59,426 nt of DNA from Candidatus Zixiibacteriota bacterium (GTDB lineage: Bacteria; Zixibacteria; MSB-5A5; GN15; JAAZOE01), in assembly GCA_036480375.1 (NCBI GenBank), contig JAZGGI010000015.1, positions 1 to 59,426 of the forward strand, in the 5' to 3' direction. Of the stretch, positions 6,953 through 16,463 are shown one piece after another; positions within the stretch are counted from its first letter, which is position 1; the number at the start of each line of letters is the position of its first letter. A program made the translations under genes and the position numbers. The notes under the pieces were generated by a model. The model ran no database searches. It saw nothing but the letters and a program-made list of their open reading frames with translations, and was not told where the DNA came from.

Positions 6953-9900
6953 TTATTCAACGTCAACGAAATTATCTCCCTCGTGATCATTAAATAAGGG
7001 GTGCCAGGGCGGGCCGCCGCTGACGAATACGGTTATTTCATATTTATAAGGTTCAAACTCAAGATTCAAAATTTGCCACGCGTAATTTGGGATATGATTT
7101 TTTAACTTTGGTATGGGTGGTAATGTATAAAAGGAATACGGAAAGGTCCCTCGATGTCGGAATTTTTCAGGAATATCATCTATTGACCTACCTGCAATAT
7201 TCAGGCTCAAAACATATTGTTTGTCCGCAATGTTATGCGGGATAAAAACTGATTCAAATAAATACTTCCCCGAATCTAATGGTATCAATCGGCTATCGAG
7301 TAGTTCCAGTTTTTTATTGCCAAAAGTTTGTATTCTATTATTCAATTTAATTGATTTTTTGACATTGCCCCTCAGCTTTCTCAATTGCATTAATGTGACT
7401 TGATCGTAGACATCCAATGAGTCAATCTTATCGACATAATCATAGTGGGGCAACAAATGAGTTATAAAGAATTTCTCAAAAGGTTTAAACTTTATTTTTG
7501 ATTCTCGATAAAAATGGCGGTAGAACTCAAGCATTTTGGTCAGGGGAAGATTTTTCCCATATTCCATAAGACTATTCTTGTGGAGATTCAGATATTCTAT
7601 CCAGGGCCGCATTTGTTCCAAGATTTTTCTTGGTTTCGGGTCGGAGGGATATGACTCAATCGCGCGATTAAAAAATTCAAATGCTTTTGAATGTGATTGC
7701 CATCCCGAATCAAGTGATTTTTGGGCTGCTGATATGTAATAACCATGCAGCGATTTTCCATAACCATTTATCATGTCATTTTGTGGCATAATTTGGCGCA
7801 TTGTCATTATTATCATCCATAAGGAATCATGATTTTTCTCAAATGACCATGATGCCCGGTCGCCCAGGAATTTTTTTGCCAAATCATTTATTTGGACTTT
7901 GCCTTCAGCGCTATTCCAGAAACCCCGAGATTCAAGATGCATCAATGAAGCATAGTCTTTTATGCCCGGGATAATATCTTTAAGCTTATTAAATGAGCTG
8001 ACAATCGCGTATAATTCATCATTACCTATATCGCAATCTCTAATGATCAATTTACTGGAATCGATATCTTCGTTATCCAATTGAATAGATAAGTACATTG
8101 AATCCCTGTCATTAGCATTCAGGGGGATAAAAACATTTTGGCAAATCATTTTATTGTCGTCCCAAATATCGGGTGGATACCACTCATAACCTATTTTAAA
8201 TAATGAATCAAATATTAGACTGCCATCGGGATCAGTTAAAGAAATATTAAGTTTGTCTAAACTTGGCTCAAGAAGGTCACCTTCCCAATACAAACAAATC
8301 GGAATCCTTGATGCCTTTGGAGAAATACGGTTAGGACAATAATAGGCATTCAAAGCAAATCCATCTCTTTTAATCGGTTTGGCAAAAAAGGGAATTTCAT
8401 CTCGCGCAATAATGTCTTTTCTCACATATTGTCCATCGTAGACATTTTCGCCAAAGTAGTTTTCATCAAGGTGACGCTCTTTGTAAGCCACATACATATT
8501 ATTAAATTTCGGATAATTACGCATTCGCGTAAATTGGGCGACCGCTCCCCCCTGATAACTGATAAAATCGGGGCGGCGTTCATCGAATACATAATCAGCG
8601 TAATAATCTTTGAATCGATAGCGAGCAAGATGATAATCGGCAAGAAGTCCAACATCATAAACGCGCAATCCTCCATAGTAACTTGTCGCGCCCACATCGG
8701 CACATAAAACGGTGGGGTGGACAATGCCAAGGGAATCTCCGAGATCGCGGTTCAAACCATGAATGGTTGACTGAATAGCCGTAAATGGAACCGTAAAATG
8801 AGATTTCTGATATTGATATTGCCGCTCAGATTTGAAAACCAAATACCCGGATAATAAGATGACTATTATTCCTGACAAGCCAACCAGTTTTTGCCGATTG
8901 CCGAGAAAATTAAAAACTGTAATAAATCCTAAACCGGCCAGAATTATTAATATCAGAATTAAGGGATGCAGAATGCGATACTGCATCATCCAATCACCCC
9001 AGGAAATAATGGGCAACGCCAAAGATATGAGTAGGGAAGCGAAAAAAATCGCAGCCAGTAGTTTTTTTCGACCCCAAAGGGCAGCGGCTGCCAGGGGAAT
9101 CAGAAGATATAAACCGTATGAGGAAAAACAGTTTCGTATATAAGCCCATCCGCCGCGATTAAACTCGGTCAATTTATAGAGTATTGGCACATCTCGGACT
9201 TTAGCGTAATATGTATTTGGCAGCCATTCAGAAAAATAGATATAATGCCAAAGATGGTAAACTCCAAAACAAGATAAAAACCACACCAGATTTAAAATAT
9301 AGATTTTAAATTGTTTTTTGTCGTGAATCCAAAACATCGAAATAAAAAATGCCGCGACAAAATAGACTATTCCTTCGGGTCGGGTAATGGCAATCAGAAA
9401 GTATATTAAGCCGGAAATGACAAATCGCTTATGATGCGTAAGTTCAATATACAACCGATATATTCCGGAAATTATCAAGAGACCATATAGTCCGTTTTCC
9501 AAACCGGATACGGCCCAGATCGTAAGAGACACATTGGTGACCAGCAGAATTGCTATAATTAAATATATCGGTGCCCGAATGGGATGTTCCGTGTATGTTC
9601 TGAATATGCGGTCGATAATCACCAGCATTAAAATCACAAAAAATATGGAAATGATTTTGGGAGTTATGACCGGATGGAAAATACCCACCTTGATAAAAAG
9701 AGCAAGTATAAATACCCAGAGGGGGTTAGAATACCCTTCGACTACTTCCCCGTCAATATTGTGAACAAGACCATGACCGGAAGCAAGGTTTTTCGCATAA
9801 GTGTAAGAAATGCCGGCGTCATCTATAATATAATTACCATATAGCAGGGCATGTCCCAAAAATACCAGGCAGGGAATTAGAATTATTGTAATCGCTATTG

Positions 9901-11305
9901 ATTTGTTAAGGGTGCTCGATTGTTTTTTCTTGAGATTCTCCACAAACGAGCGAAATCCAAGAATTAATTCACCGAATTTCCGGGATAAAGGAATAATCGA
10001 GACAATTAAAGAGGCAAATAGAATTATCCAAGCTATTTGATTGGGGTAATACACACGAGAACCTTGCCATTGAGCAAAGCCGCACAGGCAAATAAAGTAC
10101 AAATGAATTATGCCCAGGTAAATTCCTGTTGAATATTTTTTGCGAATAAATAATCCTGCCAGTCCCGCAATTCCGATCCAGAAACATAGTTGCGGAATTC
10201 GTGCCACTCGATAATGTCCCATACGACTCAGAATTTTATCCTTCAATTGAGGAAGTTGCGTCCTGTATAATTCATTTACCGAAATTATATTCCCCCAGAG
10301 CATATCTTTGTAGGCGTTTATCACGACGGTCGGATTTCTAAGAAACGACGAATACGCTTCTTTATAATATATTCGAGCGTAGTCTATATAGGGAAATTCC
10401 TTAATATTGTGTTTGTGTTTATACTTATTTACCCAACCAGTTACTATTTCCGAAGTGCTTTTTTGATTGACGCGCGATTCTGAGAGGGCGACAACTTTAC
10501 TAACTCCAACGGGGCCGGCCAAAGCCATCAACGGATAATCATGTTTAATATAATTGCGGCCGATCCAAACAGATATAAGAAGAAGCGCAATAACTGGGGC
10601 AATCCAGGCTCGCTTTAATCTGGTAAAACGGCTTTTCCACCATGATAAAGATTTATTATTTACAGGCAGGATAAAAATCAAAAGCAGCATCGCCAACGGC
10701 CATAATTGTCCGATTGATCGCACATAAGCCGACAGCCCGAGTATGATTCCTGAATAAATAAAATAGCGGCGGTTATCATGTTTTAGCGCTATGATAAAAA
10801 ACACATTCCCCAACAAGAATAAGAAAAAGAAAAGCGTATCCGACAGGACAATGTTTGCCAGTGAAATCGAAGTAAACGATATAGCCAATAAGTATCCGGC
10901 AATTAATCCGACTGCCTTTGATTCTGTCAGTTCTTTGCCGAGCTTATAAATCAAGAGACAACTCAGACTACTAATGATGATTTGAATGAGGAGCACTCCC
11001 AATGCGCCATTGCCGAAAAGGAAAAATACAATTGACAGAAAGAAACCATACCCGGGACCGAAAATTATAACGGCATTTTCATCCGGTACATCCAGATTTA
11101 GTATACCTTCGGCGATGTTAACGTATCGAATCGTATCGGGAGCTATTTCAAGAAGATGTGAATATTCTACCTGTCCCAGCATCAATGCCAGATAAATTAG
11201 TCGAATTACGATCGCTGTTATAAAAAGATATTGCAGGTCAAGGCGTGATTTGTAGTAGTATAATTTTTCGCGCCATCCCCTCATAAAGAATGTTTTCCCC
11301 AACAT
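6953..11305 (-). CDS. Double GT-C glycosyltransferase-like membrane protein
   Basis: This 1450-residue protein appears to be two lipid-phosphosugar-dependent GT-C units in one chain. The first (about 1-460) is PMT/ArnT-like (GT39): after the first membrane helix comes APDTIRY (55-61), matching the acidic first-loop motif, then roughly ten transmembrane helices and an AYVRS segment. The second begins near residue 465 with a new helix, then IDDAGISYTYAKNLASGHGL and VEGYSNPLW. That is the D-D...R/K-A.G.G...EGYxNxLW signature of mycobacterial AftB-like and related GT-C enzymes. More helices run to about 880, then a soluble region of about 570 residues. The likely role is transferring sugar from a polyprenyl carrier on the outer face of the inner membrane; donor and acceptor are unknown. 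The start could be residue 1 or Met8. It lies 14 bases after the symporter gene, so cotranscription is likely. Confidence 0.75.
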   Translation of the reverse strand: MLGKTFFMRGWREKLYYYKSRLDLQYLFITAIVIRLIYLALMLGQVEYSHLLEIAPDTIRYVNIAEGILNLDVPDENAVIIFGPGYGFFLSIVFFLFGNGALGVLLIQIIISSLSCLLIYKLGKELTESKAVGLIAGYLLAISFTSISLANIVLSDTLFFFLFLLGNVFFIIALKHDNRRYFIYSGIILGLSAYVRSIGQLWPLAMLLLIFILPVNNKSLSWWKSRFTRLKRAWIAPVIALLLISVWIGRNYIKHDYPLMALAGPVGVSKVVALSESRVNQKSTSEIVTGWVNKYKHKHNIKEFPYIDYARIYYKEAYSSFLRNPTVVINAYKDMLWGNIISVNELYRTQLPQLKDKILSRMGHYRVARIPQLCFWIGIAGLAGLFIRKKYSTGIYLGIIHLYFICLCGFAQWQGSRVYYPNQIAWIILFASLIVSIIPLSRKFGELILGFRSFVENLKKKQSSTLNKSIAITIILIPCLVFLGHALLYGNYIIDDAGISYTYAKNLASGHGLVHNIDGEVVEGYSNPLWVFILALFIKVGIFHPVITPKIISIFFVILMLVIIDRIFRTYTEHPIRAPIYLIIAILLVTNVSLTIWAVSGLENGLYGLLIISGIYRLYIELTHHKRFVISGLIYFLIAITRPEGIVYFVAAFFISMFWIHDKKQFKIYILNLVWFLSCFGVYHLWHYIYFSEWLPNTYYAKVRDVPILYKLTEFNRGGWAYIRNCFSSYGLYLLIPLAAAALWGRKKLLAAIFFASLLISLALPIISWGDWMMQYRILHPLILILIILAGLGFITVFNFLGNRQKLVGLSGIIVILLSGYLVFKSERQYQYQKSHFTVPFTAIQSTIHGLNRDLGDSLGIVHPTVLCADVGATSYYGGLRVYDVGLLADYHLARYRFKDYYADYVFDERRPDFISYQGGAVAQFTRMRNYPKFNNMYVAYKERHLDENYFGENVYDGQYVRKDIIARDEIPFFAKPIKRDGFALNAYYCPNRISPKASRIPICLYWEGDLLEPSLDKLNISLTDPDGSLIFDSLFKIGYEWYPPDIWDDNKMICQNVFIPLNANDRDSMYLSIQLDNEDIDSSKLIIRDCDIGNDELYAIVSSFNKLKDIIPGIKDYASLMHLESRGFWNSAEGKVQINDLAKKFLGDRASWSFEKNHDSLWMIIMTMRQIMPQNDMINGYGKSLHGYYISAAQKSLDSGWQSHSKAFEFFNRAIESYPSDPKPRKILEQMRPWIEYLNLHKNSLMEYGKNLPLTKMLEFYRHFYRESKIKFKPFEKFFITHLLPHYDYVDKIDSLDVYDQVTLMQLRKLRGNVKKSIKLNNRIQTFGNKKLELLDSRLIPLDSGKYLFESVFIPHNIADKQYVLSLNIAGRSIDDIPEKFRHRGTFPYSFYTLPPIPKLKNHIPNYAWQILNLEFEPYKYEITVFVSGGPPWHPLFNDHEGDNFVDVE

Positions 11306-11319
11306 CTAATTTAACCGAT

Positions 11320-12744
11320 CTATTTCTTCCTCGTCGCCAGGCTGACAAAGACGCAGGCCAACAGGGCAATGAAGAAGGCCGGGACGATTTCAAACAGAGT
11401 TGCTTTTAAAGCCGGAGTCAAACGCCAGATAATAGTTACGATTGTCCCGCACAGCATGCCGGCCATAGCACCTTCACGGGTGATTTTTTTCCACCACAAT
11501 GTTAAAAATAAAACCGGACCAAACGAGGCTCCCAGACCCGACCAGGCAAAACCGACCATTTTAAACACCAGATCTTCAGATATCAGCGCAATAATAAATG
11601 CGACCGCACCGACGCAGAGTGTAATAATGCGAGACATGCCGACCAGTGTTTTGTCGGCCGCTTGTTTATTCATCAGTTGGTGATAGATATCTTCGGATAG
11701 GGCCGAAGTCGTTACCAAAAGCTGGCTGTCGGCGGTTGACATCATTGCCGCCAATGCTCCGGCCAAAAGTATCCCGGCCAACCATCCCGGAAGGAGTTTT
11801 ATGGCTAAAAGCGGCATAACTTTTTCCTGATCGGCGGCGGCCTCGGGGTTATTGGCCAGAAGAATAAGCCCAAAAAGTCCGATAAACATGGCTCCCCAGA
11901 AGGCTATCACCGCCCAGCTAATTCCGATAACGGTTCCTTTGCGCAAATCATTGGGATTTTTGACAGCCATAAATCGCGTCAACAGATGCGGCTGTCCCAT
12001 GTAACCCAACCCCCAGGCTAATCCGGAGATGACTGACAGACAGGCGACGATTCCTGTTTGCCCGCCCAAAATATCAAGATGATTGGGACTGGCGATGGTA
12101 ATTTGTTCAATAGCGGAATTCCATCCGCCCAATTCCATGACAGCAACGATAGGAAGGATCACCAGTGTCGAAATCATTAAGATAGCCTGCACAAAATCGG
12201 TCCAGGCGACGGCCAGAAAGCCACCCATGAGAGTATAAAAGACGATTATCCCCCCACCGATAAACATCGCCGTCAATTCATTAATGGGAAGAAAGAGCGA
12301 AAATAGTTTTCCGGCCGCCATGAGCTGGGCGCAAACATAAAAAGTAAAAAAGAATGTGATGACAATACTGGCAAATATTCGCAAACCGTGTGTGTCATCG
12401 CCGAACCTTTTTTCCAGATAATCGGGAAGAGTCAGGGCGTTATATTTTCCGGTTTCAAGCCGCAATTTGCGAGCAATAAACATCCATGAAAATAAAATTC
12501 CCGAGGTGCATCCTACGGCGACCCATAATTCCATAAAACCAGAGGCGAAAAGGACGCCGGGGAGCCCGAGAAGCAGCCAGGCTGATTCGCCGGAAGCGCG
12601 TTCGGAAAAAGTGACGACCCAGACGCCAAGTTTTCGGCCCGCCAGAAGAAAATCACCCATGGTTTTATTAAAGCGGAATGAGTAGAAGGCGATGAAAATC
12701 AAAAATAATAAATATAGTACAAGCCCGATATGAATCGAATTCAT
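11320..12744 (-). CDS. Sodium/solute symporter, PutP-like (SSS family)
   Basis: This 474-residue polytopic protein of the sodium:solute symporter family resembles sodium/proline symporters. It has about 13 transmembrane segments, the early motif SFRFNKTMGDFLLAGRKLG, and SERASGESAWLLLGLPG in the second and third helices where PutP binds Na+ and proline. Further markers are YTLMGGFLAVAWTDFVQ and LLAGALAAMMSTADSQLLV, the conserved SSS core. It would import proline or a similar solute with Na+; the substrate is inferred. The ATG overlaps the stop of the 37-residue gene upstream (ATGA overlap) and has a GGGGG-containing ribosome site inside that gene, so the two are translationally coupled. The downstream glycosyltransferase gene begins 14 bases later. 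Confidence 0.9.
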   Translation of the reverse strand: MNSIHIGLVLYLLFLIFIAFYSFRFNKTMGDFLLAGRKLGVWVVTFSERASGESAWLLLGLPGVLFASGFMELWVAVGCTSGILFSWMFIARKLRLETGKYNALTLPDYLEKRFGDDTHGLRIFASIVITFFFTFYVCAQLMAAGKLFSLFLPINELTAMFIGGGIIVFYTLMGGFLAVAWTDFVQAILMISTLVILPIVAVMELGGWNSAIEQITIASPNHLDILGGQTGIVACLSVISGLAWGLGYMGQPHLLTRFMAVKNPNDLRKGTVIGISWAVIAFWGAMFIGLFGLILLANNPEAAADQEKVMPLLAIKLLPGWLAGILLAGALAAMMSTADSQLLVTTSALSEDIYHQLMNKQAADKTLVGMSRIITLCVGAVAFIIALISEDLVFKMVGFAWSGLGASFGPVLFLTLWWKKITREGAMAGMLCGTIVTIIWRLTPALKATLFEIVPAFFIALLACVFVSLATRKK

Positions 12745-12854
12745 GATTTATCCCCCGCCTCTTCGACCGGTGAAGTTACCAAGTAATAAATAATCCCGAT
12801 AACAACCAGAATTACCGGAGGCGCGAAAATCCAAAAATAAGCCCAGAAACTCAT
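12741..12854 (-). CDS. 37-residue symporter companion protein
   Basis: A short frame of 37 codons reads MSFWAYFWIFAPPVILVVIG, continues IIYYLVTSPVEEA and ends GDKS. It is one transmembrane helix with a short charged tail. It has a TTGGAA ribosome site and its TGA overlaps the ATG of the SSS symporter. Small single-helix proteins directly upstream of SSS symporters are a known pattern (NCBI has used the name symporter small accessory protein). The sequence shows size, topology and coupling; the accessory role is inferred from position. Confidence 0.7.
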   Translation of the reverse strand: MSFWAYFWIFAPPVILVVIGIIYYLVTSPVEEAGDKS

Positions 12855-12879
12855 TGTTTTTCCAATCTATATAAATCCG

Positions 12880-14004
12880 TTATTCTGCATCTTCATTAAT
12901 TGGAGGATTGGCGTAACCGTTGGAATTGTTAAGCGGATCTTCTTCGGTGATAAAATAATCGTCTTTCATTCGCCTGATAACAACGTAACCTCGTGCCAGT
13001 CCCGAAGAAATAATTGAGAGCGCATATCCGAGGATTAAGACAAACAATATAAAAAACGAAATCGCCAGAAGAATTGTACCGAGTGAAGGATCGCCGGCCT
13101 GGCTCCAGCGAGAGAATCCGAATCCAAAATCTACGCCGGGAAATATATTAAAAACAAATTTGGCAAGAGTTGAATCGGTTGGCAAGGAATTAACCGCCGA
13201 CGCGAACATGCGCGATATTTTTTCACCGCCCCCCGTATAAAGGATTAATCGCGAAAGCTGAATTGTTCTAAAAAACACATACGCCAGAATGAATGAAAAC
13301 AGCTTGGCTTGAATCAAGGTGAGGGCGAGATACCAGAAAAACCTCAACGGTTCTTTTATGAGAACTGAAAACATTTGCAGGAGCGGACCGAAAAGCTCCT
13401 TCTCTTTTCCTGCGGCGATTGTAACCGGAAATAAAAACACCGAGACGCACACCGCGAAAATTATAAAGACAACAAAAACCAGAGTTACGAATACCGGTAC
13501 CAGGTAAAACAGGCCAACCAGAACCTCTCCAATGAACGGAACGCGTGAAATCAAGCCGATTAAAAGACCAAGCAGATAGATAAAGCCGACAAAAGCGGCC
13601 ACCGAAACATAACCCAGAATCATTGTCGGTATTCGCGAAAAAGTAAATTTTATGGCATTAAAAGCGGAAAAGAAATAATTACCGCGTATTTCCTCGAAAT
13701 TGATAACCGCTCCGGCCATGATACCGGAAGATAAGGCCAGCGCGGCGAAGACGAGACCGAATGCCTGAATTATCGATCCGATAACGGTATCAAACGGGTA
13801 AATACGAAAAGGAAAAGCGCCGTACGATTGCCAGATATATTCAAAGCTAACGCTATCGTACAATAGAGCCAGGTAAGTGAACGCGGTATAAAGAATATAC
13901 CCGATGAGCAGATAAAAAGTACCGGCAAAAATTTTCTTCAGTGCCAGTCCTTTGGCGCCCGCGGTAAATACCGCTCTGACATCATGCGGAAAAGGAGCTT
14001 TCAT
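12880..14004 (-). CDS. Polytopic membrane protein of unknown function
   Basis: This 374-residue protein has six or seven predicted transmembrane segments, around residues 27-47, 80-100, 133-155, 165-190, 220-245 and 315-340. Glycine-rich hydrophobic stretches such as GLLIGLISRVPFIGEVLVG separate them. The tail after about 345 is acidic and hydrophilic (ITEEDPLNNSNGYANPPINE). I see no catalytic motif or transporter signature. It lies 25 bases upstream of the symporter companion gene and may be the first gene of that group. No Shine-Dalgarno sequence precedes the ATG. Confidence 0.6.
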   Translation of the reverse strand: MKAPFPHDVRAVFTAGAKGLALKKIFAGTFYLLIGYILYTAFTYLALLYDSVSFEYIWQSYGAFPFRIYPFDTVIGSIIQAFGLVFAALALSSGIMAGAVINFEEIRGNYFFSAFNAIKFTFSRIPTMILGYVSVAAFVGFIYLLGLLIGLISRVPFIGEVLVGLFYLVPVFVTLVFVVFIIFAVCVSVFLFPVTIAAGKEKELFGPLLQMFSVLIKEPLRFFWYLALTLIQAKLFSFILAYVFFRTIQLSRLILYTGGGEKISRMFASAVNSLPTDSTLAKFVFNIFPGVDFGFGFSRWSQAGDPSLGTILLAISFFILFVLILGYALSIISSGLARGYVVIRRMKDDYFITEEDPLNNSNGYANPPINEDAE

Positions 14005-14123
14005 GATATTGAAATAGTATTGGAGCGCGATGCAATAGTCAAGAAAAAATAACCTGTTTTTGTCTCAAGTGTGATTCGCAAACGGCCGATACCTTTATTG
14101 CAAGTAATGTGAAGGAGTCGAAA

Positions 14124-14786
14124 ATGAACAATCGCCGTATGCGATCTAAAATCATTTTTAACATCGGCAAATGGCTTAAGCCAATTTCACTGACTTATCT
14201 TGTGATAGCATTGATGTTCATTTTTATAACTCCCTTTCTTTATCTCAATCGAAACATAGTAAGCCTGAATAAATCAGGCTCTTTTTTTGACCTTGCGGCG
14301 GGAATTTTTCCGGTAATCGCGGGGATCATCGTTTTAGTTGGTTCAATTCTTTTGATTTTGACAATAAGAAAATGTACTCATTGTATCATGGGACCGGGAA
14401 AACGGCTCTCAACCGCTATTGATAAAATGAGTAAAGGTGATTTTGGCTGGAAATTGACTCTCCGGCGCGGCGATGAATTAGCCGAGGTTGCCGACTCCAT
14501 CACCCAGGCCAGCCAATCATTGGCAGGTCGCATTGGAAAATTGCAATCGGAAATGAAGGGGCTCACGGAAATCGAAGATTATCTTTTGGATTCGATTGGC
14601 TCCACACAGGATATCAATCCTTATTTTATCAAGGCACTAAGAAGACTTAAGATTTGTACCAATCGATTAAATGCCGACTTAAATGAATTCCATATTTCAA
14701 TGAACGATGCATTTCCTGACAAAGAATCCCGTCGGATTACCATAAACCAATCACAGCGGGCTCAATCAGTCGGCGGCCAATATTAA
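14124..14786 (+). CDS. Membrane protein with two helices and a HAMP domain
   Basis: This 220-residue protein has two transmembrane helices (about 20-40 and 58-80) followed by a HAMP-type linker: GPGKRLSTAIDKMSKGDFGW, KLTLRRGDELAEVADSITQA, then a coiled stretch to about 165. There is no kinase, cyclase, phosphatase or methyl-accepting domain after HAMP, so the usual output is missing. It may form hetero-oligomers with another receptor or act as a scaffold; that is inference. I chose ATG 14124 because an ideal AAGGAG (14112-14117) sits 6 bases before it; a GTG at 14109 would put that ribosome site inside the gene. Cysteines at the end of the second helix (RKCTHC) are unusual and could be modified or bind metal. 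Confidence 0.65.
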   Translation: MNNRRMRSKIIFNIGKWLKPISLTYLVIALMFIFITPFLYLNRNIVSLNKSGSFFDLAAGIFPVIAGIIVLVGSILLILTIRKCTHCIMGPGKRLSTAIDKMSKGDFGWKLTLRRGDELAEVADSITQASQSLAGRIGKLQSEMKGLTEIEDYLLDSIGSTQDINPYFIKALRRLKICTNRLNADLNEFHISMNDAFPDKESRRITINQSQRAQSVGGQY

Positions 14787-14886
14787 TGCGCCTTATTTTG
14801 ACGCCTCACTATTTTCTCATAACTCAATTTGAATGCTCAATTAATTCTCTTGGCGAAAGTTCAGATAAATTACGCGACAGCCAAAA

Positions 14887-14969
14887 ACAGGCCTTCGCCT
14901 GTGACATCCCCGGATTTGTAGGTTGAAATCCCTGCGGTTTCGACAATGGGACAACTCGAGAGTTGTCCC
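14887..14969. repeat. Dispersed palindromic repeats between genes
   Basis: Two short palindromes lie here: ACAGGC-cttc-GCCTGT (14887-14902) and a 22-base hairpin with arms GGGACAACTC/GAGTTGTCCC (14948-14969). Both recur at 16.7 kb, and the first type again at 50.3-50.7 kb. They behave like REP-type intergenic repeats. Confidence 0.65.
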
Positions 14970-14999
14970 TACTGGATAGTACGATGTTTCCCAATGTGC

Positions 15000-16463
15000 C
15001 TAATCGTTCATTAAATCCAATATCCATTGCCTAAGGACAATAACCTCTGATTTGTCCATTGAATATTTTTGAGCACTATCACAACTATTCAATGCCTCAT
15101 CAAATCGATTGAGTACGCCCAGCGCAATACCGCGATTGTACCAAGCGTTGTGGTTGTCTGGTTTATAAACCAGAGCGCTGTCATAACTGGCAATCTCTTC
15201 TTTATGAAAACCGAGTTCAGATAGCGCAATGCCGCGGTTATACCAGGCATCTTGGAAGTCAGGTTTGTAGGCAAGAGCGCTGTCATAACTATTCAATGCC
15301 TCATCAAATCGATTGAGTCTGCCCAGCGCAATGCCACGGTTGGACCACGCTTCATTGTCGTCAGGTTTATAAACCAGAGCGCTGTCATAACTGGCAATCG
15401 ACTCCCTGTGAAGGCCAAGTTTATGAAGCGCATTACCACGGTTATGCCACGCTTTATGGCCGTCAGGTTTATAAACCAGAGCACTGTCATAACTGGCAAT
15501 CGACTCCTCGTAAAGATTGAGTTTGCCCAGCGCAATACCGCGATTGTACCAAGCTTCGTGCTTGTCAGGTTTATAAACCAGAGCGCTGTCATAACTGGCA
15601 ATCGACTCCTCGTAAAGATTGAGATTGTCCAGCGCATTACCACGATTGTACCAAGCTTCATGGTAATTAGGTTTATAAACCAGAGCGCTGTCATAACTGG
15701 CAATCCCTTCTTTATGAAAACCGAGTTCAGATAGCGCAATACCGCGGTTATACCAGGCATCTTGGAAGTCAGGTTTGTAGGCAAGAGCGCTGTCATAACT
15801 ATTCAATGCCTCATCAAATCGATTGAGTCTGGACAGCGCAGAGCCTCGGTTATTCCACGCTCCGTATTTTCTTGGATCATCTGTTATACAACTGTCATAT
15901 AATTCAAACGCCAGTATGTACTCCCCTCGTTTGGAGTGAATGAGCCCGATATAGAATAAAACCTTGGCACGCTGGATTAGGTTTTCGCCTGCCGCCTTCA
16001 GGGCAATATCTAGAAGAGTCAGGGCCTCATCATACTTTTGTAAACCGATTGCCACGATTCCTTTATCAAGCGCTGTCTCGACGATCCCCTCCAGGCATTC
16101 CGCCTGCGAACGGGCTTCCGCCAGGAAAGAACTATCGGGTTCGGGCTGACCGGCAGTCTTCTTAATTAGCGCTTCAAGTCTGTCCATGCGGCAAGTGACC
16201 TCCTCGTGGTCACTGTCGAGTTTGACAAAGATATCTGTCTGAAGGCTGTCCACTTTTTCGGATATGATACTGCTAACATCGGAAGGAGTTGCGGGTTTGT
16301 CGGAAGGCCAGAAGCCGAGGATAGCGATAAGCACTCCGGTCGCCTCAATCAAGACGCCGAGATGCCAACTCCACCGTTTTAGCGATACACTACGCTCGCT
16401 AAGCTTTTTGACCAGCCCAGCCACGGCAGTCGTTAGAATTAGAATTGCTATGAATGTACCCAA
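15000..16463 (-). CDS. Membrane-anchored TPR-array protein
   Basis: This 487-residue protein has an N-terminal helix (about 3-17), a second hydrophobic segment (about 33-50), a coiled linker (about 60-130), then about ten tetratricopeptide repeats to the end. Eight of them are nearly uniform 34-residue units with the core SYDSALVYKPD and AWYNRGIALG. TPRs are protein-binding scaffolds; the partner is unknown. The start is TTG (16461-16463) preceded by GAGGAGG seven bases upstream, a strong reason to accept the non-ATG start. The 102-base DNA repeats are almost identical, which points to recent amplification or gene conversion, and they generate long antisense frames that are not genes. Confidence 0.8.
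   Translation of the reverse strand: MGTFIAILILTTAVAGLVKKLSERSVSLKRWSWHLGVLIEATGVLIAILGFWPSDKPATPSDVSSIISEKVDSLQTDIFVKLDSDHEEVTCRMDRLEALIKKTAGQPEPDSSFLAEARSQAECLEGIVETALDKGIVAIGLQKYDEALTLLDIALKAAGENLIQRAKVLFYIGLIHSKRGEYILAFELYDSCITDDPRKYGAWNNRGSALSRLNRFDEALNSYDSALAYKPDFQDAWYNRGIALSELGFHKEGIASYDSALVYKPNYHEAWYNRGNALDNLNLYEESIASYDSALVYKPDKHEAWYNRGIALGKLNLYEESIASYDSALVYKPDGHKAWHNRGNALHKLGLHRESIASYDSALVYKPDDNEAWSNRGIALGRLNRFDEALNSYDSALAYKPDFQDAWYNRGIALSELGFHKEEIASYDSALVYKPDNHNAWYNRGIALGVLNRFDEALNSCDSAQKYSMDKSEVIVLRQWILDLMND
15100..15850. repeat. 102-bp tandem coding repeats (TPR units)
   Basis: Near-identical 102-base units encode the TPR array. A segment of over 100 bases is essentially repeated at about 15190-15320 and 15700-15830, 510 bases (five units) apart, suggesting duplication of a multi-unit block. 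Confidence 0.75.

Noticed and set aside
15293-15796. Long antisense frames inside the TPR gene (up to 167 codons on the minus strand in another frame, 160 on the plus strand)
   Set aside because: They are produced by the 102-base repeats (a multiple of 3), read in the wrong frame, repeat the same odd phrases and have no ribosome site.
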